Part shown: positions 23,196-32,722 of the stretch, in pieces
Layout of the letters: each line of letters begins with the position of its first letter
Position numbering within the stretch: the first letter of the stretch is position 1
From: Bacteroidales bacterium
GTDB taxonomy: Bacteria > Bacteroidota > Bacteroidia > Bacteroidales > P3
Direction of reading: 5' to 3'
NCBI GenBank assembly: GCA_009783885.1
Contig: WRCN01000019.1
Location: forward strand, 1-36,156
Length of the DNA: 36,156 bases
Translations under genes and position numbers: made by a program
Notes under the pieces: model-generated
Databases searched by the model: none
What the model was told of the DNA's origin: nothing
What the model saw: only the letters and a program-made list of their open reading frames with translations

Positions 23196-25217
23196 ATGAA
23201 AAAAATCGTAGTTTTGTCGCTAATTTTTGCGACGTTCGGCTTAAACGCCAACCCCGTCAAATGGTTGTATTCAGTTAATCCTTTGGAAGGAAACAAAGCC
23301 GAATTGATTTTTTCGGCGGGTATTGACCCGAGCTATCAACTATATGGAACCGAATTTCCAAGTGGTGGGCCGCGTCCAACAGAGTTTATTTTTGACGATT
23401 CTAAGGCGTTTAAAAAAATTGGGAAAATCAAAGAAAACCCAGCTCCGAAAATTAAATTTGACCAAGATTTCGGAATAAATGTTGCAGTACATTCCGGAAA
23501 CGTTCGATTTATTCAGACTATTGAAATTTTAAGCGAAAAAGAGTTCACAATTTTGGGAACGATTGATTACATGGTTTGTGATGAGAGTTCATGTTTCCCG
23601 TATGATACAGACTTTAAATTTTTGGTGAAAGGTCGTCCGCAAACACCTTTTAATACAGATGTTTTGAATAAGCAAATTGAATCCAAAGAACAGAATAACG
23701 ACGAAGTTATAGACGTTATTCCCGATCTCGCCGATATAGAAGAAAAAATATTTATAGCTGCTACCATAACGAATAATTCCGAAAGTTCATCGGAAAATAT
23801 TTGGTGGTTTATTCTCTTGGCTTTAGGCGCGGGTTTTGCTTGCATGCTTACACCTTGTGTCTTCCCGATGATTCCATTGACGATTTCGTTTTTTATGAGT
23901 GGAGGTGCCAAACGTTCCGAAAGTATTTTGAAAGGCCTGATTTTCGGGTTTTCCATTGCTGTGATTTATGGTCTTTTAGGCGTTGTTGTAGCCATAACCA
24001 AAAGTCCCGAATTAGCTAATGTTTTAGGCACACATTGGATTGCAAATTTAATCTTTTTTGCATTGTTTGTAACGTTCGCCTGTTCGTTTTTCGGACTCTT
24101 TGAACTCAAACTTCCAACAGGACTTTCTAATAAATTAGATGCCAAAGCCGACAAAGGCGGATTAATTGCAGCATTCTTTATGGCAGTTGTATTGACATTA
24201 GTTTCATTCTCTTGCACAGGCCCGTTTGCGGCAGCATTATTGGTTGAAGCGGCGATGGGAACCTCTGTGTTGAAGCCTATTTTAGGAATGTTTGCATTCG
24301 GTTTTGCATTTGGTTTGCCGTTTATGATCCTTTCGATGTCGCCCGCATTGATGGAAAAGATGCCGAAATCCGGCGGTTGGCTCAACTCGGTAAAAGTCGT
24401 GTTTGCCTTTATTTTATTGGCTTTCGCGATGACGTTCTTATTGACGATTGATACGGTTTACAATTTGCATCTATTCACTCGCGAAGTGTATATCGGGATT
24501 TGGATTGTGATATTCTCGCTAATGGGATTCTACTTACTGGGCAAAATCAAATTCGCGCACGACAGCGATGTTAAACACATTGGCGTGTTTCGTTTATTTT
24601 TGGTGATTGCTACGTTTTCGTTTGTAATGTATCTCATTCCGGGCTTGTTTGGTGCACCGCTCAAAATGATTTCAAGCTTGAAACCTCCGATGTCCGCACA
24701 GCAATTTAATTTGCAAAAACAGGTTGTTTATACACCTGTAATCTTTGAGCAAAAACTTTGCGGAACACCGAAATGGAGCGACAAATTTCACTTGCCACAC
24801 GATTTACAAGGGTATTTCGATTTTGAAGAAGGTATGGCTTGCGCCCAACAATTAGGCAAACCTGTATTTTTGGTTTTTACGGGACACGGCTGTAAAAATT
24901 GCAAAGAGATGGAAGCCAATGTTTGGAGCGATCCCGAAGTGTTGGAATTGTTGAACCAATATTTGATTATTCTCCTTAATACCAACGATAAAACAGTACT
25001 TCCCGAAAGCGAATGGATGACATCAAAATTAGATGGCAAATTGAAAAAAACGATTGGAAAAGTAAACTACACTTTGCAAATGGAACGCTTTAATACTAAC
25101 GCTCTTCCGTATTATATGATTTTGGATAGTGCTGGGAATCCCTTGACTGAAAAGGGTGTCGGAGCTGTAAACAAGAAAGACTTTATCGTTTTTTTGAAAA
25201 AGGGGTTAGCACGATAA
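23196..25217 (+). CDS. dsbD: DsbD-type thiol:disulfide interchange protein
   Basis: A 673-residue three-domain protein that carries electrons from cytoplasmic thioredoxin to the periplasm. A signal peptide (1-18) is followed by an immunoglobulin-like N-domain with the redox pair Cys128/Cys133 (VCDESSCFPY). The membrane domain (about 200-490, eight segments) has FACMLTPCVFP (Cys216, Cys221) and FSCTGPF (Cys340); the pair equivalent to E. coli Cys163/Cys285 is most likely Cys221/Cys340. The C-terminal thioredoxin domain has GHGCKNCKEME (Cys566, Cys569). The order matches classical DsbD. The TlpA-like lipoprotein at 776 is a possible client. A short stem with T-run follows the stop codon. Confidence 0.92.
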   Translation: MKKIVVLSLIFATFGLNANPVKWLYSVNPLEGNKAELIFSAGIDPSYQLYGTEFPSGGPRPTEFIFDDSKAFKKIGKIKENPAPKIKFDQDFGINVAVHSGNVRFIQTIEILSEKEFTILGTIDYMVCDESSCFPYDTDFKFLVKGRPQTPFNTDVLNKQIESKEQNNDEVIDVIPDLADIEEKIFIAATITNNSESSSENIWWFILLALGAGFACMLTPCVFPMIPLTISFFMSGGAKRSESILKGLIFGFSIAVIYGLLGVVVAITKSPELANVLGTHWIANLIFFALFVTFACSFFGLFELKLPTGLSNKLDAKADKGGLIAAFFMAVVLTLVSFSCTGPFAAALLVEAAMGTSVLKPILGMFAFGFAFGLPFMILSMSPALMEKMPKSGGWLNSVKVVFAFILLAFAMTFLLTIDTVYNLHLFTREVYIGIWIVIFSLMGFYLLGKIKFAHDSDVKHIGVFRLFLVIATFSFVMYLIPGLFGAPLKMISSLKPPMSAQQFNLQKQVVYTPVIFEQKLCGTPKWSDKFHLPHDLQGYFDFEEGMACAQQLGKPVFLVFTGHGCKNCKEMEANVWSDPEVLELLNQYLIILLNTNDKTVLPESEWMTSKLDGKLKKTIGKVNYTLQMERFNTNALPYYMILDSAGNPLTEKGVGAVNKKDFIVFLKKGLAR

Positions 25218-25239
25218 AGTGCCACTTTAATAATTTTTT
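25215..25239 (+). terminator. Short terminator after dsbD
   Basis: TAAAGTG (25215-25221) and CACTTTA (25223-25229) pair around one base, and TTTTTT follows at 25234-25239. The stem includes the dsbD stop codon and is weak. Confidence 0.5.
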
Positions 25240-25240
25240 G

Positions 25241-25248
25241 TATCTTTG
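25241..25248 (+). promoter_or_regulatory. -7 promoter box of the T9SS-cargo/RHS unit
   Basis: TATCTTTG, 31 nt before the ATG at 25280. No further -7 box was found before the end of the envelope gene cluster at 35983. Confidence 0.75.
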
Positions 25249-25279
25249 CAAAAATTCTATTTAAAAAAATACGTTGCTT

Positions 25280-25789
25280 ATGAAACCAAGCTTTATTTTT
25301 TGTTTACTACTTTTTTCGTTCTCATTTTTAAATGCCCAAACCTCATTCGAGTATGATGACTCCGGTCATCGCACGTCCATGCTCCGGACAATTGTGATGT
25401 CTGCTCCAAGTCAAGCACCACCGTCCGAAGAAAACGATGTGCATAATTTAGCCTTGACTGAAGAGGAAAATACCCCGATATTTGGCAGTTTCGAAACCCC
25501 TGAAAATAATTCCTTTTCCGAAGAATTTTTCACCGATAAACTGAAAGAAAGCGATATTTTCATTTACCCCAATCCCACCAAAGGTGCTTTGGCCGTAGAA
25601 ATTCGCAATAAAAACCCTCAAGCCTCGCATCAGCTAACGGTTTACACCATGAGCGGAGCGGTTATTTTTCAGCAATCGCAGGTTGGCAATTACACGCCCA
25701 TAAACCTTTCTTCGCAGCCTAAAGGCGTGTATTTACTGCGGATTTCCTCGCAAAACTCGTTTGTTACCTGGAAAATCATTAAGGAATAA
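25280..25789 (+). CDS. Small secreted protein with T9SS type A sorting domain
   Basis: A 169-residue protein. The ATG at 25280 opens a clear signal peptide (MKPSFIFCLLLFSFSFLNAQ); an in-frame TTG at 25274 is less likely. The mature start TSFEYDDSGHRTSMLRTIVM resembles a single YD-repeat unit of RHS proteins. A polar, acidic linker follows. The last 75 residues (DIFIYPNPTKGALAVEI.. to ..LRISSQNSFVTWKIIKE) are a T9SS C-terminal sorting domain: the YPNPT opening, a central YTMSGAVI and the KGVYLLRI strand. The protein should be carried across the outer membrane and attached to the surface. It lies 44 nt upstream of the giant RHS gene with no promoter between. Confidence 0.87.
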   Translation: MKPSFIFCLLLFSFSFLNAQTSFEYDDSGHRTSMLRTIVMSAPSQAPPSEENDVHNLALTEEENTPIFGSFETPENNSFSEEFFTDKLKESDIFIYPNPTKGALAVEIRNKNPQASHQLTVYTMSGAVIFQQSQVGNYTPINLSSQPKGVYLLRISSQNSFVTWKIIKE

Positions 25790-25833
25790 ACTTTAATTAA
25801 ACCCAAACCCAAATTCATTAAAAAATCAAGCGC

Positions 25834-28800
25834 ATGAAACATTTTTTCTCGTTTTTTTTATTTTTTGTTTTCATTTTTTTTACAAATCACGCAGAGGCGC
25901 ATCATCACCATAGCCACACACAGACCGACACGCTTGTTCACGGCACCCGCTCCCGTCCAAATGGTGAGCGTTCGCTCAGAGAATCCATGGTTTTATCTTC
26001 TGAAAAACACTTAAAAATAAAGGGTTTTGGAGATTACGAACGAAATACTGCCGATGAAAATACTGCCGAAAAAGTAGTTTTACGAATAACCGAAGGCGGA
26101 ACACTGCTTATAGGTAGCTTGGAAGATTCTGTTTCGGGTGAATTTCGTATTACGGATAACACGCTTTTGATTATTGAGGACGGTGCCCGTTTGCAAATTG
26201 AAGATGGTTCGCTTTTGATTGTAGAGGACGGTGGGATTATTGCCATAGAAGAATATGCCGAGCTTGTATTTATGGGAGATTTGGCGGTTGTTTTAGAAGA
26301 GGGTGCGACGGGATATATTGTGGGCGATTCCGATGTGAAAATACCCGGTATGTCGGGCGATTTTATAGTCGTTGACGATCTTGATGTTGTGTTTGATGGC
26401 CTTCTTGGTCTCAAAGGTGACGAATATACAAACAACCTTGTTGGCACTGTTGGCACCACACCTTCGGGGGCCTTGATGTATCAGATCCCGATTGAAGTTC
26501 CTGTAGGAACGGCGGGTATACAACCACAGTTATCTATAGTTTACAACAGTCAGAACAAAACTTCGGGTATATTGGGTGTTGGCTTTGGGCTTTCAGGATT
26601 ATCGTCAATCAGTCGTGTGGGTAAGAATTTTTATCACGATAACGAACGCACAGGTGTAGAACTCACCATGGACGACTATTTTGCATTGGACGGCAAACGT
26701 TTGATCCGAACAGGCGGACACACTGTTATTGGCGAAAATGGCGTTATATACGACACTGAAATGGCGAGTTTTTCGGAGATTGAATCGTTTGGACATGAAG
26801 AAATAGAGAACATTTCCTACTTTATTCAACGGCCTTATCTTGGGCCAAAAGAATTCCAAGTTAGAGCAAAAGATGGTAGTACTTTGTACTATGGAACAGA
26901 CGACAGATCAAATTCAAGAGTTAGGCACTTCAAAGATGGAAATATTGTTATTTCGCAATGGCACATCAGTAAAATGGAAGATGCTAACGGCAATTATATC
27001 GAATACAAATACAATACACAACAGTCGGGAGGTTGGTGGAACTGGCTTCCACAAAGCGACAGGGCTTCGCAAATCAAAGAAATTCACTATACAGGACATA
27101 TTTCTGAAGGTTCAGCATCTTTGCACAATAAAATTGTTTTCCACTATAGCAATAAGCCTGTTCAAAGGAAATTATATATCGCCGGCCAAGAAATCATTGA
27201 TGGAAAACTTTTAGATAGTATTGTTTGTTTTTCGGAAGGAGAGATTGTCAAGGTGTACACGTTTGAGTACACTGGCGACAAAAAACGTTTGGCTTATATG
27301 CGAGAATTTGCGCCAAATGGTCTAATGCTTGGAGAGCTGGAATTTTCATGGCAAACTTCAAAACAACAATTTGGAAATAGATATAAAATTACTCCTGTAT
27401 TTGGAACTGATTCTATGCAAATTTGTAATATAGTTGAGAGTACATGTAAGCGGGTTAGCTGGAATGAAACTCATATGAGAGTATTGGCAGATATAGACGG
27501 AGATGGAAAAGCTGACATTGTTGGGTTTCACGATAATACAGTTCATGTTTCCAGATCAAGATTTAACTATGATTTTCATGACCCATGGCTTCCATGGATT
27601 GGAAACAGATTCGCAGGTAAATGGGAGTATCTTAGATCCGTGCAAGATATCAATGGTGATGGAATTGCAGATTTTATTGGGATTGGGAACGGCTATGTAG
27701 TAGCAGAGCTTTCAACTGGACATTGGAGACCGCCATTAGACACATGGACATCGTCTTATAATTATGGCAGATGGTACAATATCAACCATCGGCATTTGGC
27801 AGATTTCAACGGAGATGGCTTGCCGGACGTTATTGTTTTCAGGAGCAATTTCCAGCGAGGAGACACTGTAGATATAGCCATAAACACAGGAACAAGTTTT
27901 AATGATAAACTTATTTCTATTTCCACTTCTCCGATACCCACTGGAGCTTTCAACGGTATAGGGTTTGATAACTATACTCTTGTCGGTGATATAACTGGCG
28001 ATGGTAGGGCTGATGTTGTGGTTTTGCATAGAAATAGTTTCCCATCGAGTTATACTGTTTATTTTGCAATGTCCAACGGCACTTCTTTAACACCGTTCGA
28101 AATATTTGATACTATTAAAGATTCTTGGATCAATACTCAGAACTTTTTTTTGCAGGACGTAAACGGTGATGGAAAAGCAGATTTAATCTTCAGTAGTGGA
28201 CGAAAATTGTATGTAGCTCTTGCAACCGGAGAAGGATTTGCCCCTCCTAAAGAATGGGCGAGTGTGAACAGCCCATATTCACCACAGCTTCCCAAAATAA
28301 TAATGATGGATGTAAATGGCGATGGCATGGCTGATGTGATAGTGATGACCACTAATTCTAACGGCACAGGTATTAGAGTATTACTAAGCACAGGAACTGA
28401 ATTCGCCTTGGAAGAAGATTGGACAACCGATCCCTTTTGGACTTCATTAGGATTGGGAGGAGATCATTTTTTCACCTTTGCCGATATGAATGGCGATGGA
28501 CTTCCGGATTTGGTTGGTTTTGCTAATGATGGCGTGTGGGTTTCGTTAAACCAATCCTATTTTCCTCTTTTGATTGCCGTAAAAGATACACTTGGTACTC
28601 AATTTACCGCAGAATACGATGTTTTGACTAATTCGGCGATCTACAGAAAGGGAACAGACCTCGTAGCATTCCCTTTGATGAATTTTCAAGGGTCTACGCA
28701 AGTTTGTAAGCGACTTACCACACGAACAAATGACAAAAACTACTTTTACGAAGGCGCAAAAGTTCACCGACAAGGACGCGGATTCTTAGGCTTCTCAAAA

Positions 28801-31800
28801 ATTACGGAAACAGATACTCGACTGGCACTTGAACTTGTTTCGGAGTTTGAATTAAACACAGACTATTTTGTAAACCTACCGAAAGAAACACGGATTTATT
28901 CTACTGTAAACAATCAACTTCTTTCTCAAAACATGCAAGCCAACGTGATTAAACACTTGGACGGAAAGCGCATTCAGTGTTTGGTTTCACAAACAACAAG
29001 TAAGGATCCTCTGTCCGGCACAATTCAAACCACAAACCTTACTTACGATACTTGTGGTAATGTGCTTACAAGCAGTACAACGTATTATACCCCTCCCGAT
29101 CCCGATGTTGCCATACCGCTTGCTCCAGGCCAGGGATTTCAACTCGGATCTGTAGCCACCACAGTTACAACAAACACTTATGGAACTTATGCTTTGCGAA
29201 ACTATCCAAACCGTTTGGAAACCACACAAACCTATAGCAAATATACAGCAAAACAAGATAGTATTCTATTTAAACAACATTTTACTTACGATCCCAAAGG
29301 AAATTTAATCCAAAAAATCGACCGCTATGAAACTGATATAGCTACGATTACATCTTATGAATATGAAAACCCACACGGTGTAGTTACAAAAATCACCACA
29401 TCGGCTCCCGGAATTGGACGTTCAAGATGGCAAACTTTTGAATACGATTACCCGCAGTTTCGTTTTCAAACTTCCGTAACCACTGCGCTTGGAACTTCGT
29501 ACAGTGATTATGACCCATTCGGACGAGTAATTTCAGAGACAGCTATCGGCGAGCAAACCACAACATACAAGTATGATCGCTTCGGACGGCTGGAAAAAGT
29601 TATTTCTCCGGAAGACTATGAAACCTTCTACACGATCCGCAGAGAAAAAAAGATTCCTGGCATAGTCTATACCTCGCTTGCAAAGCAGAAAGGACGACCT
29701 TATGTGAAGTCGTATTTAGACATTTTAGGTCGAACCGTGAGAACCGAAACACCCGGTTTTGGCGGTGGTTTGGTTATCACGGAATCTGAATACAACGAAA
29801 AAGGTCAACTGGTGCGAACCTCCATGCCATACTTCGAAGACGAAACGCCACAATGGACAACATTTGAATACGATTTTGCTGGACGAAAAATCGAAGAAAC
29901 TTTTGAAGGACTAACCACATATTACGATTACGATAGGTTGACTACAACGATAATTGCTCCATCCGGCCAAACCTCAAGCAAGACTTACGATGCAGCAGGC
30001 GATTTAATTTTAGCAACAGATGGCGGAGGAAGAATCGAATACAAATACGAGATTCCCGGATTAGTTAGCACGATTATAGCTCCCGGGAATGCCATAACCG
30101 TAATCACTTACGATGAATACGGCCGTCAAGAAACTATCACCGACCCAAATGCAGGAACAATCACGTACACCTACAACGCTTACGACCAAATTGTTACCCA
30201 AACTGATGAACGCGGTTATATCACCACCAACCACTACGACCGACATGGACGACTTGAGCAGGTTGACGAAGCCTATGGCCGAATAACCACGTATCACTAC
30301 ATCACTTCCGGTCCAAATCTTGGGCGCTTGCATTCAACTGTTTGCAACAACGAAACTGCACAGGTTTTCGAATATGACGAATTCGGTCGAGTAGAACAAT
30401 TTGATGATATATTCGAAGGTAACTCACTCACCACTCGATACAGCTATGACGAGTATGGCAACTTGAAAACCTACCAATATCCATTGGGTTACACACTTTA
30501 TTACGATTACGATGATAACGGTTTCAACTACCGAATCAGAGGAGACCTACCAAGGGGTACTGAAGTGATATGGCACCTCCACGAAGTCAACGCCATGGGG
30601 CAAGAATTGAGCAGCACTGTACTCAATCTTTCAAAAAATCAAACCTATAATGTTTTTGGTCAACCTGAGACCATGTTTCTTGATGGGCTGATGGACTACC
30701 ACTATGAGTATGACTACGACGACCTTCCAACAGGCAACATGATTTTCCGTTACAATCCTTACAACGACCAAAAAGACTATTTTGAGTACGACCACCTCAA
30801 TCGTCTCACCACAGGAGGAATGGAATACGATCGTAATGGCAACATCACTTTCAAGGAAGGTGTAGGCGAATACGTCTACCACTCCGAAAAAGTCCACGCC
30901 GTTGAAAAAGTTCCGGATCATCACCGATTAGACCCAAGTCACACTATCAGTTATACAAGTTTTGGCAAGATAGAGCACATCGCCAACGACTGCGGGTCGG
31001 GAACCTACCTCGAAATGCTGTTCGTCTACGGGCCTGATCGTCAGCGCAGAGTTGTAATGTTTGAGCATAAAGAAGAGTCTCTCATCCGCCACTACACCCA
31101 AAACTACGAGCATACGGAAACCGGTCGTGGTCGCTCCCTCACCAAAGAATACATCCATTCGCCTTACGGATTGGTTGCCATTCGCAACAACGGCCAAACC
31201 AACGCTGTGGCGACCGACCATTTGGGCAGCATCGTTGCCGAATACAATCCAAGATTAGGGCAACATGAATATTTTGGCTACGACGCGTGGGGCAACAGAT
31301 ATCGCCACGATATTATTTTCCGTGAGGAGATGAGAACCAATGTGGAGGAGGTTGTTGAAGCGATTGAAGAAATGACTGCTGAAGGCGAAGCAGACGGCAA
31401 TCGCCGTTTAGGCAGAGTTCGCAAAAGTAGAACTATTAACACGGAAGAAGAGGAAGTTGATATAGAAGTAGACGGTTTTGGTAGCATCAGCGACGAAATT
31501 AGAGGCGATATTGTTGTTGTAGAACTTGACAGCAACAGAAACCTCGAAAGAGAGCAAATCCGAGAGCTGTTAGCAATGGGCGATGACATTGAAGAAGACA
31601 CCACCTTCTATGCTGTACGCTTTTACTTCGACGAATCCTTTTCGACGGATTTTGATTTGATGTTGGATTATTTTTCTCGGGGCTACACGGGGCATGAGCA
31701 TATGGATATGTTTGGGTTGATTAACATGAATGGAAGGATGTATGATCCGATTTTGGGACGGATGCTTTCGCCTGACCCGTATGTGCCAAATGCGGGATAT

Positions 31801-32706
31801 ACGCAGGATTTTAATCGTTATACCTATGCAAGGAATAATCCGCTGTCGTATATTGATCCGAGCGGTGAAATAGTGATTCTTGCTGCAATTATAGGAGGTC
31901 TTGTTGGTGCATATTTGGGAGGTGCTATGACTAATGATTGGAATTTTAATCCAGCAAAGTGGGACTGGAATAGTGGACAAACCTACATAGGAATATTTGG
32001 AGGAGGATTAATGGGTGCAATGGGAGGTGCAATGTTGGGTTATTCTTTAGCTAATGCAGGCTATTCTGTTGGAATATCTTTGGGTTTTGAGTTTGGAGGA
32101 ATAGCAACAGTAGGTGCTGAATTTTTGGCAGCCAATGGTACTCTTATGCTTCAAGGTTTAGGCTATGCAACTGCTGCGGGTGGAGGTATTTGGCTTACCA
32201 ATGAATTGCGGAATAAGAACAAACAAAAAGATCCTGTAAAAATTACACAAAAAGATAATAATCGCCATTTCTTTACTGGAACAGAATACGAAGCAGATCA
32301 GTTGTTACGTGCTATCAGCCAAATTCATGGAGTAGAGGCTGGTTATTGGAAAACGGATAGAGGATATTATTTTGAACCTCTTCAAGGTTATGCGTATATG
32401 CCGCTCAGAGATGATCTCTGGAATTTTATTGGATTTGGAGATGTTGGGTATAAGTATAATACATCAGAAAGGAATTATTATTACACTTACACAGATGAAA
32501 GATATGGTAGAAGATATATACATCCTGATTTTATGACAAGTGCAAGGATTCTCGGACATACTCATTCTCATCCGAGAGATCCAAGAAGTGGATGGGGGGC
32601 TGAATCTCGAAACGACTTATGGCTTGCTTATCATCTGAATTTAAAAATGAGAATACTCACACCATCTTGGATCTATACAATTGGAGGTCCTGGTTATTTT
32701 AGATAA
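25834..32706 (+). CDS. Giant SpvB/FG-GAP/RHS polymorphic toxin with JAMM-like C-terminal domain
   Basis: A 2290-residue protein. The signal peptide is followed by a His-rich stretch (HHHHSH). Residues about 70-180 are acidic L-x-I-x-x-G repeats like a beta-solenoid. A SpvB-type domain starts at about 210 (YQIPIEVPVGTAGIQPQLSI). Seven FG-GAP/VCBS Asp-rich units (DxDGDGxxD type) occur between about 550 and 900. Then come a TcdB-middle-like segment, many YD repeats, and an RHS core (GYTGHEHMDMFGLINMNGRMYDP from 1950, ending DPSGE at 2008-2012). The variable C-terminus has Gly-rich hydrophobic segments and a final domain with Glu2168, H2244-S-H2246-P and S2258-R-N-D2261, a JAMM/JAB-like metal site. 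The shell would encapsulate this effector. Unlike its upstream partner it has no T9SS sorting domain. Confidence 0.88.
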   Translation: MKHFFSFFLFFVFIFFTNHAEAHHHHSHTQTDTLVHGTRSRPNGERSLRESMVLSSEKHLKIKGFGDYERNTADENTAEKVVLRITEGGTLLIGSLEDSVSGEFRITDNTLLIIEDGARLQIEDGSLLIVEDGGIIAIEEYAELVFMGDLAVVLEEGATGYIVGDSDVKIPGMSGDFIVVDDLDVVFDGLLGLKGDEYTNNLVGTVGTTPSGALMYQIPIEVPVGTAGIQPQLSIVYNSQNKTSGILGVGFGLSGLSSISRVGKNFYHDNERTGVELTMDDYFALDGKRLIRTGGHTVIGENGVIYDTEMASFSEIESFGHEEIENISYFIQRPYLGPKEFQVRAKDGSTLYYGTDDRSNSRVRHFKDGNIVISQWHISKMEDANGNYIEYKYNTQQSGGWWNWLPQSDRASQIKEIHYTGHISEGSASLHNKIVFHYSNKPVQRKLYIAGQEIIDGKLLDSIVCFSEGEIVKVYTFEYTGDKKRLAYMREFAPNGLMLGELEFSWQTSKQQFGNRYKITPVFGTDSMQICNIVESTCKRVSWNETHMRVLADIDGDGKADIVGFHDNTVHVSRSRFNYDFHDPWLPWIGNRFAGKWEYLRSVQDINGDGIADFIGIGNGYVVAELSTGHWRPPLDTWTSSYNYGRWYNINHRHLADFNGDGLPDVIVFRSNFQRGDTVDIAINTGTSFNDKLISISTSPIPTGAFNGIGFDNYTLVGDITGDGRADVVVLHRNSFPSSYTVYFAMSNGTSLTPFEIFDTIKDSWINTQNFFLQDVNGDGKADLIFSSGRKLYVALATGEGFAPPKEWASVNSPYSPQLPKIIMMDVNGDGMADVIVMTTNSNGTGIRVLLSTGTEFALEEDWTTDPFWTSLGLGGDHFFTFADMNGDGLPDLVGFANDGVWVSLNQSYFPLLIAVKDTLGTQFTAEYDVLTNSAIYRKGTDLVAFPLMNFQGSTQVCKRLTTRTNDKNYFYEGAKVHRQGRGFLGFSKITETDTRLALELVSEFELNTDYFVNLPKETRIYSTVNNQLLSQNMQANVIKHLDGKRIQCLVSQTTSKDPLSGTIQTTNLTYDTCGNVLTSSTTYYTPPDPDVAIPLAPGQGFQLGSVATTVTTNTYGTYALRNYPNRLETTQTYSKYTAKQDSILFKQHFTYDPKGNLIQKIDRYETDIATITSYEYENPHGVVTKITTSAPGIGRSRWQTFEYDYPQFRFQTSVTTALGTSYSDYDPFGRVISETAIGEQTTTYKYDRFGRLEKVISPEDYETFYTIRREKKIPGIVYTSLAKQKGRPYVKSYLDILGRTVRTETPGFGGGLVITESEYNEKGQLVRTSMPYFEDETPQWTTFEYDFAGRKIEETFEGLTTYYDYDRLTTTIIAPSGQTSSKTYDAAGDLILATDGGGRIEYKYEIPGLVSTIIAPGNAITVITYDEYGRQETITDPNAGTITYTYNAYDQIVTQTDERGYITTNHYDRHGRLEQVDEAYGRITTYHYITSGPNLGRLHSTVCNNETAQVFEYDEFGRVEQFDDIFEGNSLTTRYSYDEYGNLKTYQYPLGYTLYYDYDDNGFNYRIRGDLPRGTEVIWHLHEVNAMGQELSSTVLNLSKNQTYNVFGQPETMFLDGLMDYHYEYDYDDLPTGNMIFRYNPYNDQKDYFEYDHLNRLTTGGMEYDRNGNITFKEGVGEYVYHSEKVHAVEKVPDHHRLDPSHTISYTSFGKIEHIANDCGSGTYLEMLFVYGPDRQRRVVMFEHKEESLIRHYTQNYEHTETGRGRSLTKEYIHSPYGLVAIRNNGQTNAVATDHLGSIVAEYNPRLGQHEYFGYDAWGNRYRHDIIFREEMRTNVEEVVEAIEEMTAEGEADGNRRLGRVRKSRTINTEEEEVDIEVDGFGSISDEIRGDIVVVELDSNRNLEREQIRELLAMGDDIEEDTTFYAVRFYFDESFSTDFDLMLDYFSRGYTGHEHMDMFGLINMNGRMYDPILGRMLSPDPYVPNAGYTQDFNRYTYARNNPLSYIDPSGEIVILAAIIGGLVGAYLGGAMTNDWNFNPAKWDWNSGQTYIGIFGGGLMGAMGGAMLGYSLANAGYSVGISLGFEFGGIATVGAEFLAANGTLMLQGLGYATAAGGGIWLTNELRNKNKQKDPVKITQKDNNRHFFTGTEYEADQLLRAISQIHGVEAGYWKTDRGYYFEPLQGYAYMPLRDDLWNFIGFGDVGYKYNTSERNYYYTYTDERYGRRYIHPDFMTSARILGHTHSHPRDPRSGWGAESRNDLWLAYHLNLKMRILTPSWIYTIGGPGYFR

Positions 32707-32722
32707 TATACACAACGCTATT

